A DNA stretch of 64,000 nucleotides from positions 1,054,001 to 1,118,000 of the forward strand of contig NZ_CP051261.1 in assembly GCF_014236855.1 (NCBI RefSeq), written 5' to 3'. How positions within the stretch are numbered: the stretch's first letter is position 1; each line of letters opens with the position of its first letter. The position numbers and the translations under genes are program-made. The notes beneath the pieces are model-generated. The model did no database searches. It saw only the letters and a program-made list of their open reading frames with translations, and was not told the DNA's origin. Source of the DNA: Xanthomonas sp. SI (GTDB lineage: Bacteria > Pseudomonadota > Gammaproteobacteria > Xanthomonadales > Xanthomonadaceae). Of this stretch, positions 28,671 through 38,052 are shown one piece after another.

Positions 28671-28757
28671 GGGATTAGGGATTCGGGATTGGAGATTCGT
28701 GAAAAACAGGGCGGGCAGGGCAGGAGACGAATCCCCAATGCCCAATCCCAAATCCCC
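28671..28757. repeat. Compact inverted heptamer-repeat element
   Basis: Forward heptamers at 28671-28699 and inverted heptamers at 28728-28757, separated by only about 28 bp. It fills the gap between rpiA and the EVE-domain gene and would fold as a stable hairpin. Confidence 0.8.
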
Positions 28758-28759
28758 GG

Positions 28760-29226
<467 letters not shown>

Positions 29227-29230
<4 letters not shown>

Positions 29231-29820
29231 GCGGGGAGATCGGTCGCGGTCAGGAGGGTGAGGGAGTCGGTGCAGACCGCATCCAGCGCCACGTCCCGGG
29301 CGGCGATGGGCAGCGCGTCGACCTGCTGCACAGCGAACGCGGCGCCGACCAGCCAGGGCGGAGGCGCTTGCCGCTGGCGAAATGCGAAGCTGCGATCATA
29401 CCAGCCGCCCCCCATGCCCAGGCGTCCGCCGCCGGCGTCGAAGCCGACCAGCGGCGCCACCACCAGCGCCATCTGCTCCGGCGCCAGCGTCGCCTCGGCG
29501 GCGACGTCGGGTTCGGGAATGCCGTAGCGGTTGGCGGTCAGCGGCTGCCCCGGGCGCCACGGCGCGAAACGCAGGGTCTTGCCGCTGAGCACCGGCAGGC
29601 AGTACTGCACGCTGGCCGGCAGGCTCAATTGCCAGCGGTGCAGCGCGATCTCCCCGTCCATCGCCCAATAGCCGGCGACGTGGCCGTGCTGCGGCGCGAA
29701 CGGCAGGTCCAGCAAGCGCTGCGCCAGCGCGTCGGCGGCGGCCAGGCGCGTGGCTGCGGGGAGCGCGCGGCGGCGCGCGCGCAGTTGCTGGCGCAGGAGG
29801 TCGCGGTCGTCGGGAGTCAT
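29227..29820 (-). CDS. fau: 5-formyltetrahydrofolate cyclo-ligase
   Basis: A 197-residue enzyme converting 5-formyl-THF to 5,10-methenyl-THF with ATP. Key motifs are [16 protein letters not shown] (basic N-terminal segment), [23 protein letters not shown] (nucleotide/folate loop) and [25 protein letters not shown] near the end. In many gammaproteobacteria fau follows 6S RNA directly; here a thioesterase gene lies between them. The gene is coupled to the EVE gene. Confidence 0.93.
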
Positions 29821-29898
29821 CGGGCAGGTGCGGGAAGGGACGGCGCTATTGTCGGTGCCGGCGCGTGGACTGGCTAGGGCGTTGCCGCCGACGCGGCG

Positions 29899-30678
29899 TC
29901 ACGCGTAGATCGCCACCGTCTGCCGGCCCGACAGCACCAGTTGCCCGGCTTCGTTCCAGATCTGCATGTCCTGCAGCGAGTAGCCGTCGGCGGCGTGCTG
30001 GCTGGCCGAGCGCAGCAGGAACCAGTCGCCAGCCGCGGCCGGCTGCGGGAAATCCAGGGTCCAGGTCATCGAGCTGACCGGCGCCGGTTCGGTGAAGCAG
30101 GCCATCGCCGCCGGCGGCAGGCTGTCGCCGAGCGCGACCAGGGCCAGGCTCGGATCCACGCCCGCGCTATCAAGATGGCGCACCCAGACCATCAGTTCCG
30201 GGCTGGCGGCGCCGGACACCGGCAGGGCGCCACCGGCCAGGCGCATCTCGAAGTTGCCGACGAACGCCGGAGTAATCGCACTGGCGGCGATCGGCGCTGC
30301 GGCGTCGGGTCCGCACACCGCGGGCCGCGCAGGCATGAAGTCGTGGGCGATGCGGCTGGGGCGCGGCTGCGCGAATAGCAGCGCCGCGCGCAGCGCGAGC
30401 TGCGTGCCGGCCAGGCAATCGACCGCGATCGAGGTGGCGGACTTGCCCTGGCGCAGCAGCTGCGCTTGGAAACGCAAGGTGGCGTCGGTGGGGCCGACGA
30501 ACCAGATATGCGCCGACTTCAGCGGCGGCAGCGCGGACGGCGCGGCGCGCTGCGCGGTCTGCAGCGCCAGCGCCGCGGACAGGCCACCGAAGGCGGTGCG
30601 TCCCTGCAACCAGCTGGCAGGCACGTCGAACCCGGCGTTCGGGTCGAAGCGGTCGATGATCTGGGCGAACGAGGGCAT
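29899..30678 (-). CDS. Acyl-CoA thioesterase (TesB-like double hotdog)
   Basis: A 259-residue protein with two hotdog repeats typical of TesB-type thioesterases. The first half contains LQGRTAFGGLSAALALQTA and the second WTLDFPQPAAAGDWFLLRSASQHAADGYSLQDMQIWNEAGQLV. It should hydrolyse acyl-CoA, with unknown chain preference. A GGAGA Shine-Dalgarno precedes the ATG. It sits between the 6S RNA gene and fau, all on the minus strand, 78 bp from fau. Confidence 0.85.
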   Translation of the reverse strand: MPSFAQIIDRFDPNAGFDVPASWLQGRTAFGGLSAALALQTAQRAAPSALPPLKSAHIWFVGPTDATLRFQAQLLRQGKSATSIAVDCLAGTQLALRAALLFAQPRPSRIAHDFMPARPAVCGPDAAAPIAASAITPAFVGNFEMRLAGGALPVSGAASPELMVWVRHLDSAGVDPSLALVALGDSLPPAAMACFTEPAPVSSMTWTLDFPQPAAAGDWFLLRSASQHAADGYSLQDMQIWNEAGQLVLSGRQTVAIYA

Positions 30679-30821
30679 GCGGCGTCTCCTGGAAGGGCGC
30701 GACAGTATCCCAGGCTTGCGCCGGCGGCTGGTCGGTGCGCAGTTGCGTGCGCTGCAGGGAGGCCAGCGGCGGCGCCGATGCGATGCGTCGTCGGGCGCGG
30801 CGCACGCGGACGCGGACGCGC

Positions 30822-30853
30822 AAAAGGAAACGGCGCCTTGCGGCGCCGTTTCC
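30822..30853 (-). terminator. Intrinsic terminator of 6S RNA
   Basis: On the minus strand, GGAAACGGCGCC-GCAA-GGCGCCGTTTCC followed by TTTTG: a 12-bp stem, GCAA loop and short T run just downstream of the 6S 3' end. Confidence 0.85.
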
Positions 30854-30859
30854 GGGATA

Positions 30860-31049
30860 TTGCATTCTCCGCCGTAGACGATGCGTGCGAAACGACCTTG
30901 AACCCGGGGTTCAAGTGGGATAGCTGGGGAACCATCGGGCTTCCCGCTACAAGGCGGACCTGCACACCCGATTCCGTCGCCATCCCGTGGTCGTAATTAA
31001 GGGACAAGGCGAATGTTTGCACACGCTGTCGTTTACAGCAGAGAACGCA
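30860..31049 (-). ncRNA. ssrS: 6S RNA
   Basis: About 190 nt between zapA and the fau region, its usual place. The 3' half contains CTTGAACCCCGGGTTCAAGG followed by CGGCGGAGAATGC, closely matching the conserved 3' part of 6S RNA. The 5' end GCGTTCTCTGCTGT pairs with ACGGCGGAGAATGC to form the closing stem. 6S RNA imitates an open promoter and holds sigma-70 RNA polymerase in stationary phase. Ends were placed from the TATACT box upstream (31055-31060) and the terminator downstream. Frames across it are not coding. Confidence 0.92.
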
Positions 31050-31054
31050 AACGA

Positions 31055-31060
31055 AGTATA
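31055..31060 (-). promoter_or_regulatory. -10 box of 6S RNA promoter
   Basis: TATACT on the minus strand, about 7 nt before the predicted 5' end of 6S RNA. The -35 region is weak (CTAGCC or nearby). Confidence 0.6.
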
Positions 31061-31145
31061 GCGCCGTCGCCGCGCTTGGCTAGTCCGTTCGTCGGTCGCG
31101 CGGTACGGCGCAATTCACGTTGATGATCGAAATGCGAGGCGGGTA

Positions 31146-31439
31146 TCAACGCGCCGTATCGACCACGCCGTCGAGCCGGCGATTGAGATCGGCGAGCGTG
31201 CGCGTCATCTCATGATCGCGCCGCGCCTGCTCGTCGCGCAGTTGCTGCAGTTCGTGCGCCAGGTTCAGGGCGGCCAGCACCGCGACCCGGTCCACCGCGG
31301 CCATGCGGTTGCTGCCGCGCACCTCGCGCATCTTCGCGTCGAGCAGGCGCGCGGCGGCGAGCAGGCTGTCGCGTTCTTCGGCCTCGACGCCGACGGTGTA
31401 TTCGCGGTCCAGGATGCGGACGCTGACCGGTTCGCTCAC
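31146..31439 (-). CDS. zapA: Cell division protein ZapA
   Basis: A 97-residue FtsZ-ring stabiliser. The N-terminal ZapA fold is EPVSVRILDREYTVGVEAEERDSLLAAARLLDAKM, followed by a helix with SNRMAAVDRVAVLAALNLAHEL and a coiled-coil end. The start is a GTG (31439) overlapping the stop of the upstream ZapB-like gene (GTGA), so the two are translationally coupled. Position next to 6S RNA supports the assignment. Confidence 0.93.
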   Translation of the reverse strand: MSEPVSVRILDREYTVGVEAEERDSLLAAARLLDAKMREVRGSNRMAAVDRVAVLAALNLAHELQQLRDEQARRDHEMTRTLADLNRRLDGVVDTAR

Positions 31440-31657
31440 GTGTGCTGCTCCAGCGACTTGAGCCGGGTGATCATCGCCTCGACCCGCGAGCGCGCCTGTT
31501 CGTTCTTGGTCAGCAACTGCGAGCGCTCGCCGATCAACTGCTCCTGCTGCTGGCGCAGGCTGCGGTTCTCGTCGGTGAGGCGCTGGCAACGCTCGACCAG
31601 CGTCTCCACGCGTGTGGCGAGGGTGCGAAGCTGGGCGAGGGCGTCGGGGCTGTCCAT
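31436..31657 (-). CDS. ZapB-like coiled-coil protein (TIGR02449 family)
   Basis: A 73-residue protein that is nearly all alpha-helical heptads (LATRVETLVERCQRLTDENRSL and LLTKNEQARSRVEAMITRLKSLEQ). It has the size and place of the small coiled-coil family found upstream of zapA in pseudomonads and xanthomonads. A role in division-ring assembly with ZapA is likely from context. The start MDSPDALAQL was preferred; an ATG six codons upstream (31675) is also possible. Confidence 0.8.
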   Translation of the reverse strand: MDSPDALAQLRTLATRVETLVERCQRLTDENRSLRQQQEQLIGERSQLLTKNEQARSRVEAMITRLKSLEQHT

Positions 31658-31724
31658 GGCGCCCACGATAGGCATGCGCCCGAGCGGCGGTCAAGACGCC
31701 GGCGGAGGGCGCGACGGCCGCCGC

Positions 31725-33944
31725 TCAGGCGGGCAGCAGCAGCGGCTGCCGCAGCAACTGCAGGCAGGCGTCCGGTTCCAGTGCCGGCGCGACCAGATGG
31801 CCCTGGATCTCGTCGCAGCCGTGCTGGCGCAGGAACGCCAGCTGGCCGGGCAGCTCCACGCCTTCGGCGACCACTTTCAGGGTCAGCGAGTGGCCCATCG
31901 CGATGATGGTGCTGGTGATCGCCTCGTCGTCCGGATCGCGGGTCAGGTCGCCGATGAATTCCTGGTCGATCTTCAAGGTGTTGATCGGCAAGCGCTTCAG
32001 GTAGGCCAGCGACGAATAGCCGGTGCCGAAGTCGTCGATCGCCAGGGCCAGGCCCAGGGCGCGGCAGGCATGCAGGGTGGCGGCGTTCTTGCCGACCTGC
32101 GACATCACCACGCTTTCGGTGAGTTCCAGCTCGACGTTGGCGGCCGGGACCCCGGTCTCGGCCAGGATCCGCGCCATCAACGCCGGCAGGTCGCCGCGCT
32201 CGAGCTGGATCGCCGACACGTTGACCGACATGCACAAGTCGGTCAGGCCCAGCTGGCGCCAGTCGCGCAGCGTGCTGCAGGCCTGGCGCAGCACCCATTC
32301 GCCGATCTCCAGGATCAGGCCGGTTTCCTCGGCCAGGGGAATGAACTGGCTCGGCGAGACCGTGCCGAAATCGGCGCTGTGCCAGCGCAGCAGCGCTTCC
32401 ACGCCGACCACGCGCTGCTCGCGCAGCGAATAGCGCGGCTGGTAGACCAGCTTCAGCTCCTGGTCGAACGGGATCTTGCGCAGGCTGCTGGCCAGCGTGG
32501 CGCGGTGGCGGGTGGCCTCGTCCATGCGCGCCGAATAGACCTGCACGTTGCGGCGCCCGGCCGCCTTGGCCTGGTACATCGCGGTGTCGGCGTGCTTGAG
32601 CAGTTCGCTGGGCAGCAACGCGTGCTGCGGGAACAGCGAGATGCCGATCGACGAGGAGATCGCCACTTCGCGGCGGTCCTCCAGTTGCAGCGGCGCATCG
32701 AACGCGGCCAGCACGCGCGTGGCGACGGCTTCGGCCTCGGCCTGGTCGGCGATGTCCTCCACCACCACGGTGAATTCGTCGCCGGCCAGGCGCGCGACCG
32801 TGTGCTGCGGGCCCACCGCCTGCTGCAGGCGTTCGGCGACCGCGCGCAGCACCCGGTCGCCGACCGCATGGCCGAGCGAATCGTTGATGTCCTTGAACCG
32901 GTCCAGGTCCAGGAACAGCACCGCCACCGAACTGCCCTGGCGCCGCGCACGCACGATCGAGCGCGCCAGCCGCTCGGACAGCAGCGCGCGGTTGGGCAGG
33001 CTGGTCAGCGTGTCGTAGTTGGCCAGGTAGCGCAGTTCCTGCTCGGCGCGCTTCTGGTCGGTGATGTCTTCCAGCACCACCACGTGGAAGCTGTGCCGGC
33101 CGTCGGCGTCGCCGACCGTGTTGCGGCGCACGTGGCAGAGGATTTCCAGGCCGTCCTTGCGCCGCTTCCAGGCATCGCCGCGCCAGGAGCGGCCGTGCTC
33201 GAGCGATGGCGCGGCGGGCACGTCGGGCGCATGGTCGAGCAGGGTCATCGGCTGGCCCAGCACCTCGCGTTCGCTGTAGCCGGTGATGCGGGTGAAGGCC
33301 GGATTGACCGAGATGAAGCGCAGGTCTTCGTCCAGCACCGCGACCGCCTCGCTCATGCTGCGCAGCACTTCGCTGGCGATGCGCCGTTCCAGGTCGGCCT
33401 GGCGGTGCGAGGTGATGTCGCGCGCGGTGCCGGCGAGCCGGCGCGGTTTGCCGGCGGCGTCGTAGTCGACCACGCGGCCGCGCACCCGCGCCCACAGCCA
33501 CACGCCGTCGCCGGCCAGGTCCACCCGGTACTCGGCCACGTAGACCGGGGTCAGGCCCTGCAGGTGTTCGCGCAGCGCGCGCTCGGCCTGCGGCACGTCG
33601 TCGGGGTGGATGCGCAGCGGATCGTCCTCGCGGATCACCATGGTGATCTCCTGCGCGTGCGGCGCCGCTTCGTCGGCGCGCATGCGGCGCAGCTTGCGTT
33701 GCTGCAGGTCGTAGTCCCAGAAGTGCTCGCCGGAGGCCCACAGCGCCAGCTTCAGGTGGCGGTCGCGCTGCTGCAGCTGCTGCTGGCGTTTCTGCTGTTG
33801 CTGCATGCGCCGCCGCCAGTGCAGCGCCTGCAGCGCGGAAACCACGGCGGCCACCGCCAGGATCGCCGCTGCGGCGGCCCAGCCCCAGCGCCAGTCCGTT
33901 CCGGCATAACCGGCAATTCCCGCAGCGACGTGCTCGATCGACAT
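31725..33944 (-). CDS. PAS-GGDEF-EAL cyclic-di-GMP signalling protein
   Basis: A 739-residue inner-membrane protein. One N-terminal membrane helix (about residues 20-42) is followed by a glutamine-rich coiled coil, two PAS domains (about 60-185 and 185-315), GGDEF (about 315-475) and EAL (about 490-735). The GGDEF site is AGDEF and could be active; no RxxD inhibitory site is seen before it. The EAL domain looks complete, with GVEALLRW, SVNVSAIQLE, ELELTES, AIDDFGTGYSSL, LKIDQEF, AEGVEL and QGHL all present. Phosphodiesterase activity is therefore expected, with the GGDEF part regulatory or weakly active. It is divergent from the YgfB gene. Confidence 0.92.
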   Translation of the reverse strand: MSIEHVAAGIAGYAGTDWRWGWAAAAAILAVAAVVSALQALHWRRRMQQQQKRQQQLQQRDRHLKLALWASGEHFWDYDLQQRKLRRMRADEAAPHAQEITMVIREDDPLRIHPDDVPQAERALREHLQGLTPVYVAEYRVDLAGDGVWLWARVRGRVVDYDAAGKPRRLAGTARDITSHRQADLERRIASEVLRSMSEAVAVLDEDLRFISVNPAFTRITGYSEREVLGQPMTLLDHAPDVPAAPSLEHGRSWRGDAWKRRKDGLEILCHVRRNTVGDADGRHSFHVVVLEDITDQKRAEQELRYLANYDTLTSLPNRALLSERLARSIVRARRQGSSVAVLFLDLDRFKDINDSLGHAVGDRVLRAVAERLQQAVGPQHTVARLAGDEFTVVVEDIADQAEAEAVATRVLAAFDAPLQLEDRREVAISSSIGISLFPQHALLPSELLKHADTAMYQAKAAGRRNVQVYSARMDEATRHRATLASSLRKIPFDQELKLVYQPRYSLREQRVVGVEALLRWHSADFGTVSPSQFIPLAEETGLILEIGEWVLRQACSTLRDWRQLGLTDLCMSVNVSAIQLERGDLPALMARILAETGVPAANVELELTESVVMSQVGKNAATLHACRALGLALAIDDFGTGYSSLAYLKRLPINTLKIDQEFIGDLTRDPDDEAITSTIIAMGHSLTLKVVAEGVELPGQLAFLRQHGCDEIQGHLVAPALEPDACLQLLRQPLLLPA

Positions 33945-34105
33945 GGCGGGAAGAGGGCTTCGGTCAGGAAAGGGGGTGGTGGAGTGTAGGCGCCCGCCGG
34001 AAGCCTTAACAAGCAGCGCGACACATGCGGATTGCTACACTGCGCAGTCCCGCTCCGCCGCTGGCCCCGACTCTCGGTGGCGAGCGCACAACAGGCCTTG
34101 CGTCC

Positions 34106-34651
34106 ATGATCGAACTTCCTAGCGCCGACGACGTCACCCAAGCCAGCCAGCAACTGGGCCTGGCCGCGTCGGCGGCCGAACTCCACGGCGCGTTGTGCGG
34201 CTGGCTGGCCGGCGGCGGCGCCGACCTGGCGGCGTGGCCGGCCGCGGTGCTGGCCGATGCCGGCATCGCCACGCCGCGCCGCGGCGACGTGCTGGACCGC
34301 TTGCGCGAGGCCACTGCCGCGCAGTTGGAGGACCGCGATTTCGCCTTCGACCTGGTCCTGGCCGATGCCGGCGCGCCGCTGTCCGAGCGCGCCGATGCGC
34401 TGTTCGACTGGTGCCGCGGCTTTCTCGGCGGTTTCGGCCTGGCCGCCGGGGCCAAGCCGCCGTTGTCGGAAGAAGGCGAAGAATCGCTGCAGGATCTGGC
34501 GCGGCTGGCGCAGGCCAGCACCGACGATTTCGACAGCGCCGACGAGGACGAGGACGCGCTGGCCGAGATCGAGGAATTCGTGCGCGTGGCCGCGCTGCTG
34601 CTGCACAGCGACTGCGTGCTCGGCCCGCGCCATCGGCAACGCCTGAACTGA
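34106..34651 (+). CDS. UPF0149 (YgfB-like) protein
   Basis: A 181-residue acidic protein of the YgfB/UPF0149 family. Conserved blocks are [17 protein letters not shown] near the start, [15 protein letters not shown] in the middle and [14 protein letters not shown] near the end. The function is poorly defined; in Pseudomonas a homologue affects antibiotic tolerance genes. In many gammaproteobacteria ygfB precedes pepP, as here, with one base between the two frames, so they form an operon. Confidence 0.93.
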   Translation: MIELPSADDVTQASQQLGLAASAAELHGALCGWLAGGGADLAAWPAAVLADAGIATPRRGDVLDRLREATAAQLEDRDFAFDLVLADAGAPLSERADALFDWCRGFLGGFGLAAGAKPPLSEEGEESLQDLARLAQASTDDFDSADEDEDALAEIEEFVRVAALLLHSDCVLGPRHRQRLN

Positions 34652-34654
34652 GTG

Positions 34655-36016
34655 ATGAAACGACTCACCGGCATCGGCGCGGGCGAATACGCGCGTCGGC
34701 GCAAACAGTTGATGGACATGGCCGGCGACCACGCCATCCTGGTGCTGCCGAGCGCACCGGAGCGGGTGCGCAGCCACGACACCCATTACCCGTACCGGCA
34801 GGATTCGGACTTCTGGTATCTGTGCGGTTTCCCCGAGCCGGAGGCGGTGCTGGTGCTGGTGCCCGGGCGCAAGCACGGCGAGGCGCTGCTGTTCTGCCGC
34901 GAGCGCGATCCCGAGCGCGAGGCCTGGGACGGCCCGCGCGAAGGCCAGGACGGCGCGGTGGAACGCTACGGCATGGACGATGCCTATCCGATCGAGGACC
35001 TCGACGAGATCCTGCCGGGCCTGCTGGAAGGCCGCTCGCGGGTCTACTACCACTTCGGCCGGGATGTCGATTTCGACCTCAAGCTGATCGGCTGGGTCAA
35101 TCGGGTGCGCGAGCAGGTGCGGCATGGCGCGCAGCCGCCGCACGAGTTCCTGGAGCTGGGCCACCTGCTGCACGAGCAGCGCCTGTTCAAGTCGCGCGAC
35201 GAGATCGCGCTGATGCAGGTCGCCGCCGACCTCAGCGTGGCCGCGCATCGTGCGGCGATGCGGCTGGCGCGGCCGGGCATCCACGAATACCAGTTGCAAG
35301 CCGAGATCGAACGCGAGTTCCGCGCCGGCGACGCCTGGCCCGCCTACGGCAGCATCGTCGGCAGCGGCGCCAACGCCTGCGTGCTGCATTACCGCGCCAA
35401 CGCCGCGCGCCTGCGCGACGGCGACCTGGTGCTGGTCGACGCCGGCGCCGAGTACCGCGGCTACGCCGCCGACATCACCCGCACCTTCCCGGTCAGCGGC
35501 CGCTTCAGCGCCGAGCAGCGCGCGCTGCACGAGCTGGTCGGCGCCGCGCATGCGGCGGCGCTGGCGCAGGCGCGGCCGGGCGTGGCCTACGAGGCCGGGC
35601 ACCTGGCGGCGGTGCAGACCCTCACCGAAGGCCTGCTGCGGCTGGGCCTGCTCAAGGGCACGCTGGAGCAGAACCTGGCCGATGGCGACTACCGGCGTTT
35701 CTACCGGCACAAGACCGGGCACTGGCTCGGCCTGGACGTGCACGACGTCGGCGACTACAAGCTGGCCGGCGCCTCGCGCCTGCTCGAGCCGGGCATGGTC
35801 TTCACCATCGAACCGGGGCTGTACATCGCCGCCGACGACAAACAGGTGGAGCCGCGCTGGCGCGGCATCGGCATCCGCACCGAAGACGACGTGCTGATCA
35901 CCGACGACGGCCACCGCGTGCTGACCGCCGCGCTGGCGCGCAGCGCCGAGGAGATCGAGGCCTTGATGGCTGGGAAACGGGAATCGGGAATGGGTAAAGC
36001 GGCAGGTCGCGCGTGA
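34655..36016 (+). CDS. pepP: Xaa-Pro aminopeptidase P
   Basis: A 453-residue M24B metallopeptidase removing N-terminal residues before proline. Metal ligands are visible as LVDAGAEYRGYAADITRTF (two Asp), TGHWLGLDVHDVG (His), FTIEPGLY (Glu) and GIRTEDDVLIT (Glu). A GTG at 34652 directly before this ATG is an alternative start. The last 20 or so residues (GKRESGMGKAAGRA) are encoded by a heptamer repeat and are probably an add-on to the native C-terminus. Confidence 0.95.
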   Translation: MKRLTGIGAGEYARRRKQLMDMAGDHAILVLPSAPERVRSHDTHYPYRQDSDFWYLCGFPEPEAVLVLVPGRKHGEALLFCRERDPEREAWDGPREGQDGAVERYGMDDAYPIEDLDEILPGLLEGRSRVYYHFGRDVDFDLKLIGWVNRVREQVRHGAQPPHEFLELGHLLHEQRLFKSRDEIALMQVAADLSVAAHRAAMRLARPGIHEYQLQAEIEREFRAGDAWPAYGSIVGSGANACVLHYRANAARLRDGDLVLVDAGAEYRGYAADITRTFPVSGRFSAEQRALHELVGAAHAAALAQARPGVAYEAGHLAAVQTLTEGLLRLGLLKGTLEQNLADGDYRRFYRHKTGHWLGLDVHDVGDYKLAGASRLLEPGMVFTIEPGLYIAADDKQVEPRWRGIGIRTEDDVLITDDGHRVLTAALARSAEEIEALMAGKRESGMGKAAGRA

Positions 36017-36101
36017 CGTGGACGTCCGCAAGCGGAAACCTCAGGTGATCGCTTTTAAGCCTTTGCTTTTGCGATTCCCCATTCTCGATTCCCCATTCCC
36101 G
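35979..36101. repeat. Heptamer-repeat variant (GGGAATCG type) overlapping pepP end
   Basis: A forward array at 35979-35996 lies inside the last codons of pepP. The inverted array is at 36072-36101 (GCGATTCCCCATT type), just after the pepQ stop codon. The unit has an A inserted relative to the other elements (GGGAATC in place of GGGATTC). Confidence 0.7.
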
Positions 36102-36108
36102 GCGGCCG

Positions 36109-37437
36109 TCAGGCCGCCAAAGCGAACGCCGGCCGCGTCAGGTTCTCCGGTTCGCCGTCGGTGCAGGCCACCTCATCTTCGATGCGGATGCCGCCGTAGG
36201 GCTTGAACTGCTCGATCCGGTTCCAGTCCACGCTGGCGGCATGGCCGTTCTGCTTGACCTCGTCCAGCAGCATGTCGATGAAGTACACGCCCGGTTCGAT
36301 CGTCACCACCATGCCTGGTTCCAGCACGCGGGTCATGCGCAGGTAGGGATGACCGGCGGGGCGTTCGATGCGGCCGCCGCGGTCGCTGGCGGCGAAGCCG
36401 GCCACGTCGTGCACCTGCAGGCCGATCGGATGGCCGAGGCCGTGCGGGAAGAACGCGGCGCTGACGCCAGTGGCCAGCGCGGCTTCCGGCGACACGGTGA
36501 TCACGCCGAAGTCCTTGAGCACGCCCATCAGCGCCAGGTGCGCGTCGATGTGCAGCTGCTTGTAGTCCACGCCGGCACGCACATCCTGGCCCATGCGGAT
36601 CTGCGCGGCGTCGACCGCGTCGATCAGTGCCTGGAACTCGCTGCCGGTGTCGGCGGCGTAGCTGCGGGTGATGTCGCTGGCGTAGCCGTGCGCGGAGGCG
36701 CCGGCATCGATCAGGAAGCTGCGCCTCTGCGCCGGCGCCTGCCGCTCCAGTTCGGTGTAGTGCAACACCGCGCCGTGTTCGTTCAGCGCCACGATGTTCC
36801 CGTACGGCAGCTCGTTGGCGTCCTGGCCCACCGCGCTGCAATACGCCATGTGGATCTCGAACTCGCTGCGGCCGTCGCGGAACGCGGCTTCGGCGGCGCG
36901 GTGGCCGCGTACCGCCAGGTGCTGCGCCTGGCGCATGAGCACCAGTTCGTAGGCGGTCTTGTAGGCGCGGTGGTACTCCAGGTACTGCACCACCGCTTCG
37001 GGATTGTTCGGCACGTAGTCGCCCAGCGCGCTCTGCGCTTCGCCGAGGATCGCGCAGCGCGCGGCCGGTCCCGGCAGCAGCGCCAGCGCCTCTTCCGGGC
37101 TGCGGATGACGTGGATGTCGCAATGCTCGACCCACCAGCCGTTCGGTGCGGCCGGCACCACGTGCCAGTAGTCGCGCGGCTGGTGGAAGATCAGCTGCGG
37201 GCGGCGCCCCGGGGTGTAGACCAGCCAGCTGTTCGGCACCCTGGTCAGCGGCAGCCAGGCCTTGAACTGCGGGTTCACCGCGTACGGATAGTCGCGATCG
37301 TCGAACAGCTGGTAGTGCAGGCTGCCGCTGGGCACGAGCAGATGGTCGAAGCCGCCGCGCGCCAGCGCCGTGTCGGCGCGTTGCGCCAGCGTGCGCAGGT
37401 GGTCGGCGTACAGGGCGCTGGGGTCTTGCTGGATCAT
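36109..37437 (-). CDS. pepQ: Xaa-Pro dipeptidase (M24)
   Basis: A 442-residue cytoplasmic metallopeptidase cleaving X-Pro dipeptides. Metal ligands: Asp in FLIDAGAS, Asp in YASDITRSY, His in FFPHGLGHPIGLQVHDVAG, Glu in VTIEPGVYF and Glu in IRIEDEVA. The N-terminal creatinase-type domain (about residues 1-165) fits the PepQ form. It is convergent with pepP, which does the related aminopeptidase reaction; the two are in different transcription units. The start MIQQDPSALYADHL fits the family length. Confidence 0.94.
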   Translation of the reverse strand: MIQQDPSALYADHLRTLAQRADTALARGGFDHLLVPSGSLHYQLFDDRDYPYAVNPQFKAWLPLTRVPNSWLVYTPGRRPQLIFHQPRDYWHVVPAAPNGWWVEHCDIHVIRSPEEALALLPGPAARCAILGEAQSALGDYVPNNPEAVVQYLEYHRAYKTAYELVLMRQAQHLAVRGHRAAEAAFRDGRSEFEIHMAYCSAVGQDANELPYGNIVALNEHGAVLHYTELERQAPAQRRSFLIDAGASAHGYASDITRSYAADTGSEFQALIDAVDAAQIRMGQDVRAGVDYKQLHIDAHLALMGVLKDFGVITVSPEAALATGVSAAFFPHGLGHPIGLQVHDVAGFAASDRGGRIERPAGHPYLRMTRVLEPGMVVTIEPGVYFIDMLLDEVKQNGHAASVDWNRIEQFKPYGGIRIEDEVACTDGEPENLTRPAFALAA

Positions 37438-37615
37438 GGCGGCGGCTCGGTCGGCGATGCGGAAAGGCAGGCGCCAAGTTTGCCGCAAACGGCACGCGCG
37501 CGTTGACGCACCGCGTGCCTGCGCATGGCATGCGGCTATGTGTAGGCGTAGCCGGGAAGCGGTAGGCGTTGCCAAGCCCGACGGATCTTTTTCCATCTTG
37601 TGCAGGCGATGAAAC

Positions 37616-37683
37616 TGTAGGAGCGGCTTCAGCCGCGACAGACTCCATCGAGAGTGTCTGTCGCGGCTGAAGCCGCTCCTACA
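37616..37683. repeat. Inverted REP pair
   Basis: Two full REP copies in opposite orientation around a short centre with its own inverted repeat (AGACTCCATCGAGAGTGTCT). It lies between the start of pepQ and the end of the PilZ gene. Bases 37438-37615 show no gene. Confidence 0.78.
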
Positions 37684-37710
37684 GGGGGCGCCGGCGATGC
37701 TGCCGGCGCG

Positions 37711-38052
37711 CTACCCGGCCGGGCCGGCGTTGATCCATTGCCGCAGCAGCTCGCGATGCGCCGGCGAGATGGTCAGGAAGCGGAAGCCGGCCCAGGCCTG
37801 GCCCGGCGCCTGCGCGCGTTCGCTCCACAACAGGTGCACGCCGACGTCGATCTGCGCCTCGCGGCCGAGTTGCGGCAGCGCGAAGCGCAACTGGTACAGC
37901 GCGTCCTCGTGCAGCGGCACCGAGGCCAGCAACAGCATGCCGCTCTCGGAGAGGTTGCCGAGCCGGCCGACCACGGCGTCTTCCATCATGTCCAGCACCG
38001 GCACCATGTCCGGGACCTGGCGGCGCGGCGAACGGCGGGCTTCGGCGATCAT
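37711..38052 (-). CDS. PilZ-domain protein
   Basis: A 113-residue single-domain PilZ protein. The c-di-GMP-binding RxxxR appears as RRSPRRQVPDM near the N-terminus, and the second motif D/NxSxxG as GNLSESGMLL. It should bind c-di-GMP and act through a partner. Its ATG overlaps the DUF1631 stop (ATGA), so the two are co-translated and may work together. Confidence 0.88.
   Translation of the reverse strand: MIAEARRSPRRQVPDMVPVLDMMEDAVVGRLGNLSESGMLLLASVPLHEDALYQLRFALPQLGREAQIDVGVHLLWSERAQAPGQAWAGFRFLTISPAHRELLRQWINAGPAG

Noticed and set aside
30519..31022. Minus-strand frame across 6S RNA
   Set aside because: It covers the conserved 6S sequence and the terminator and lacks codon bias.
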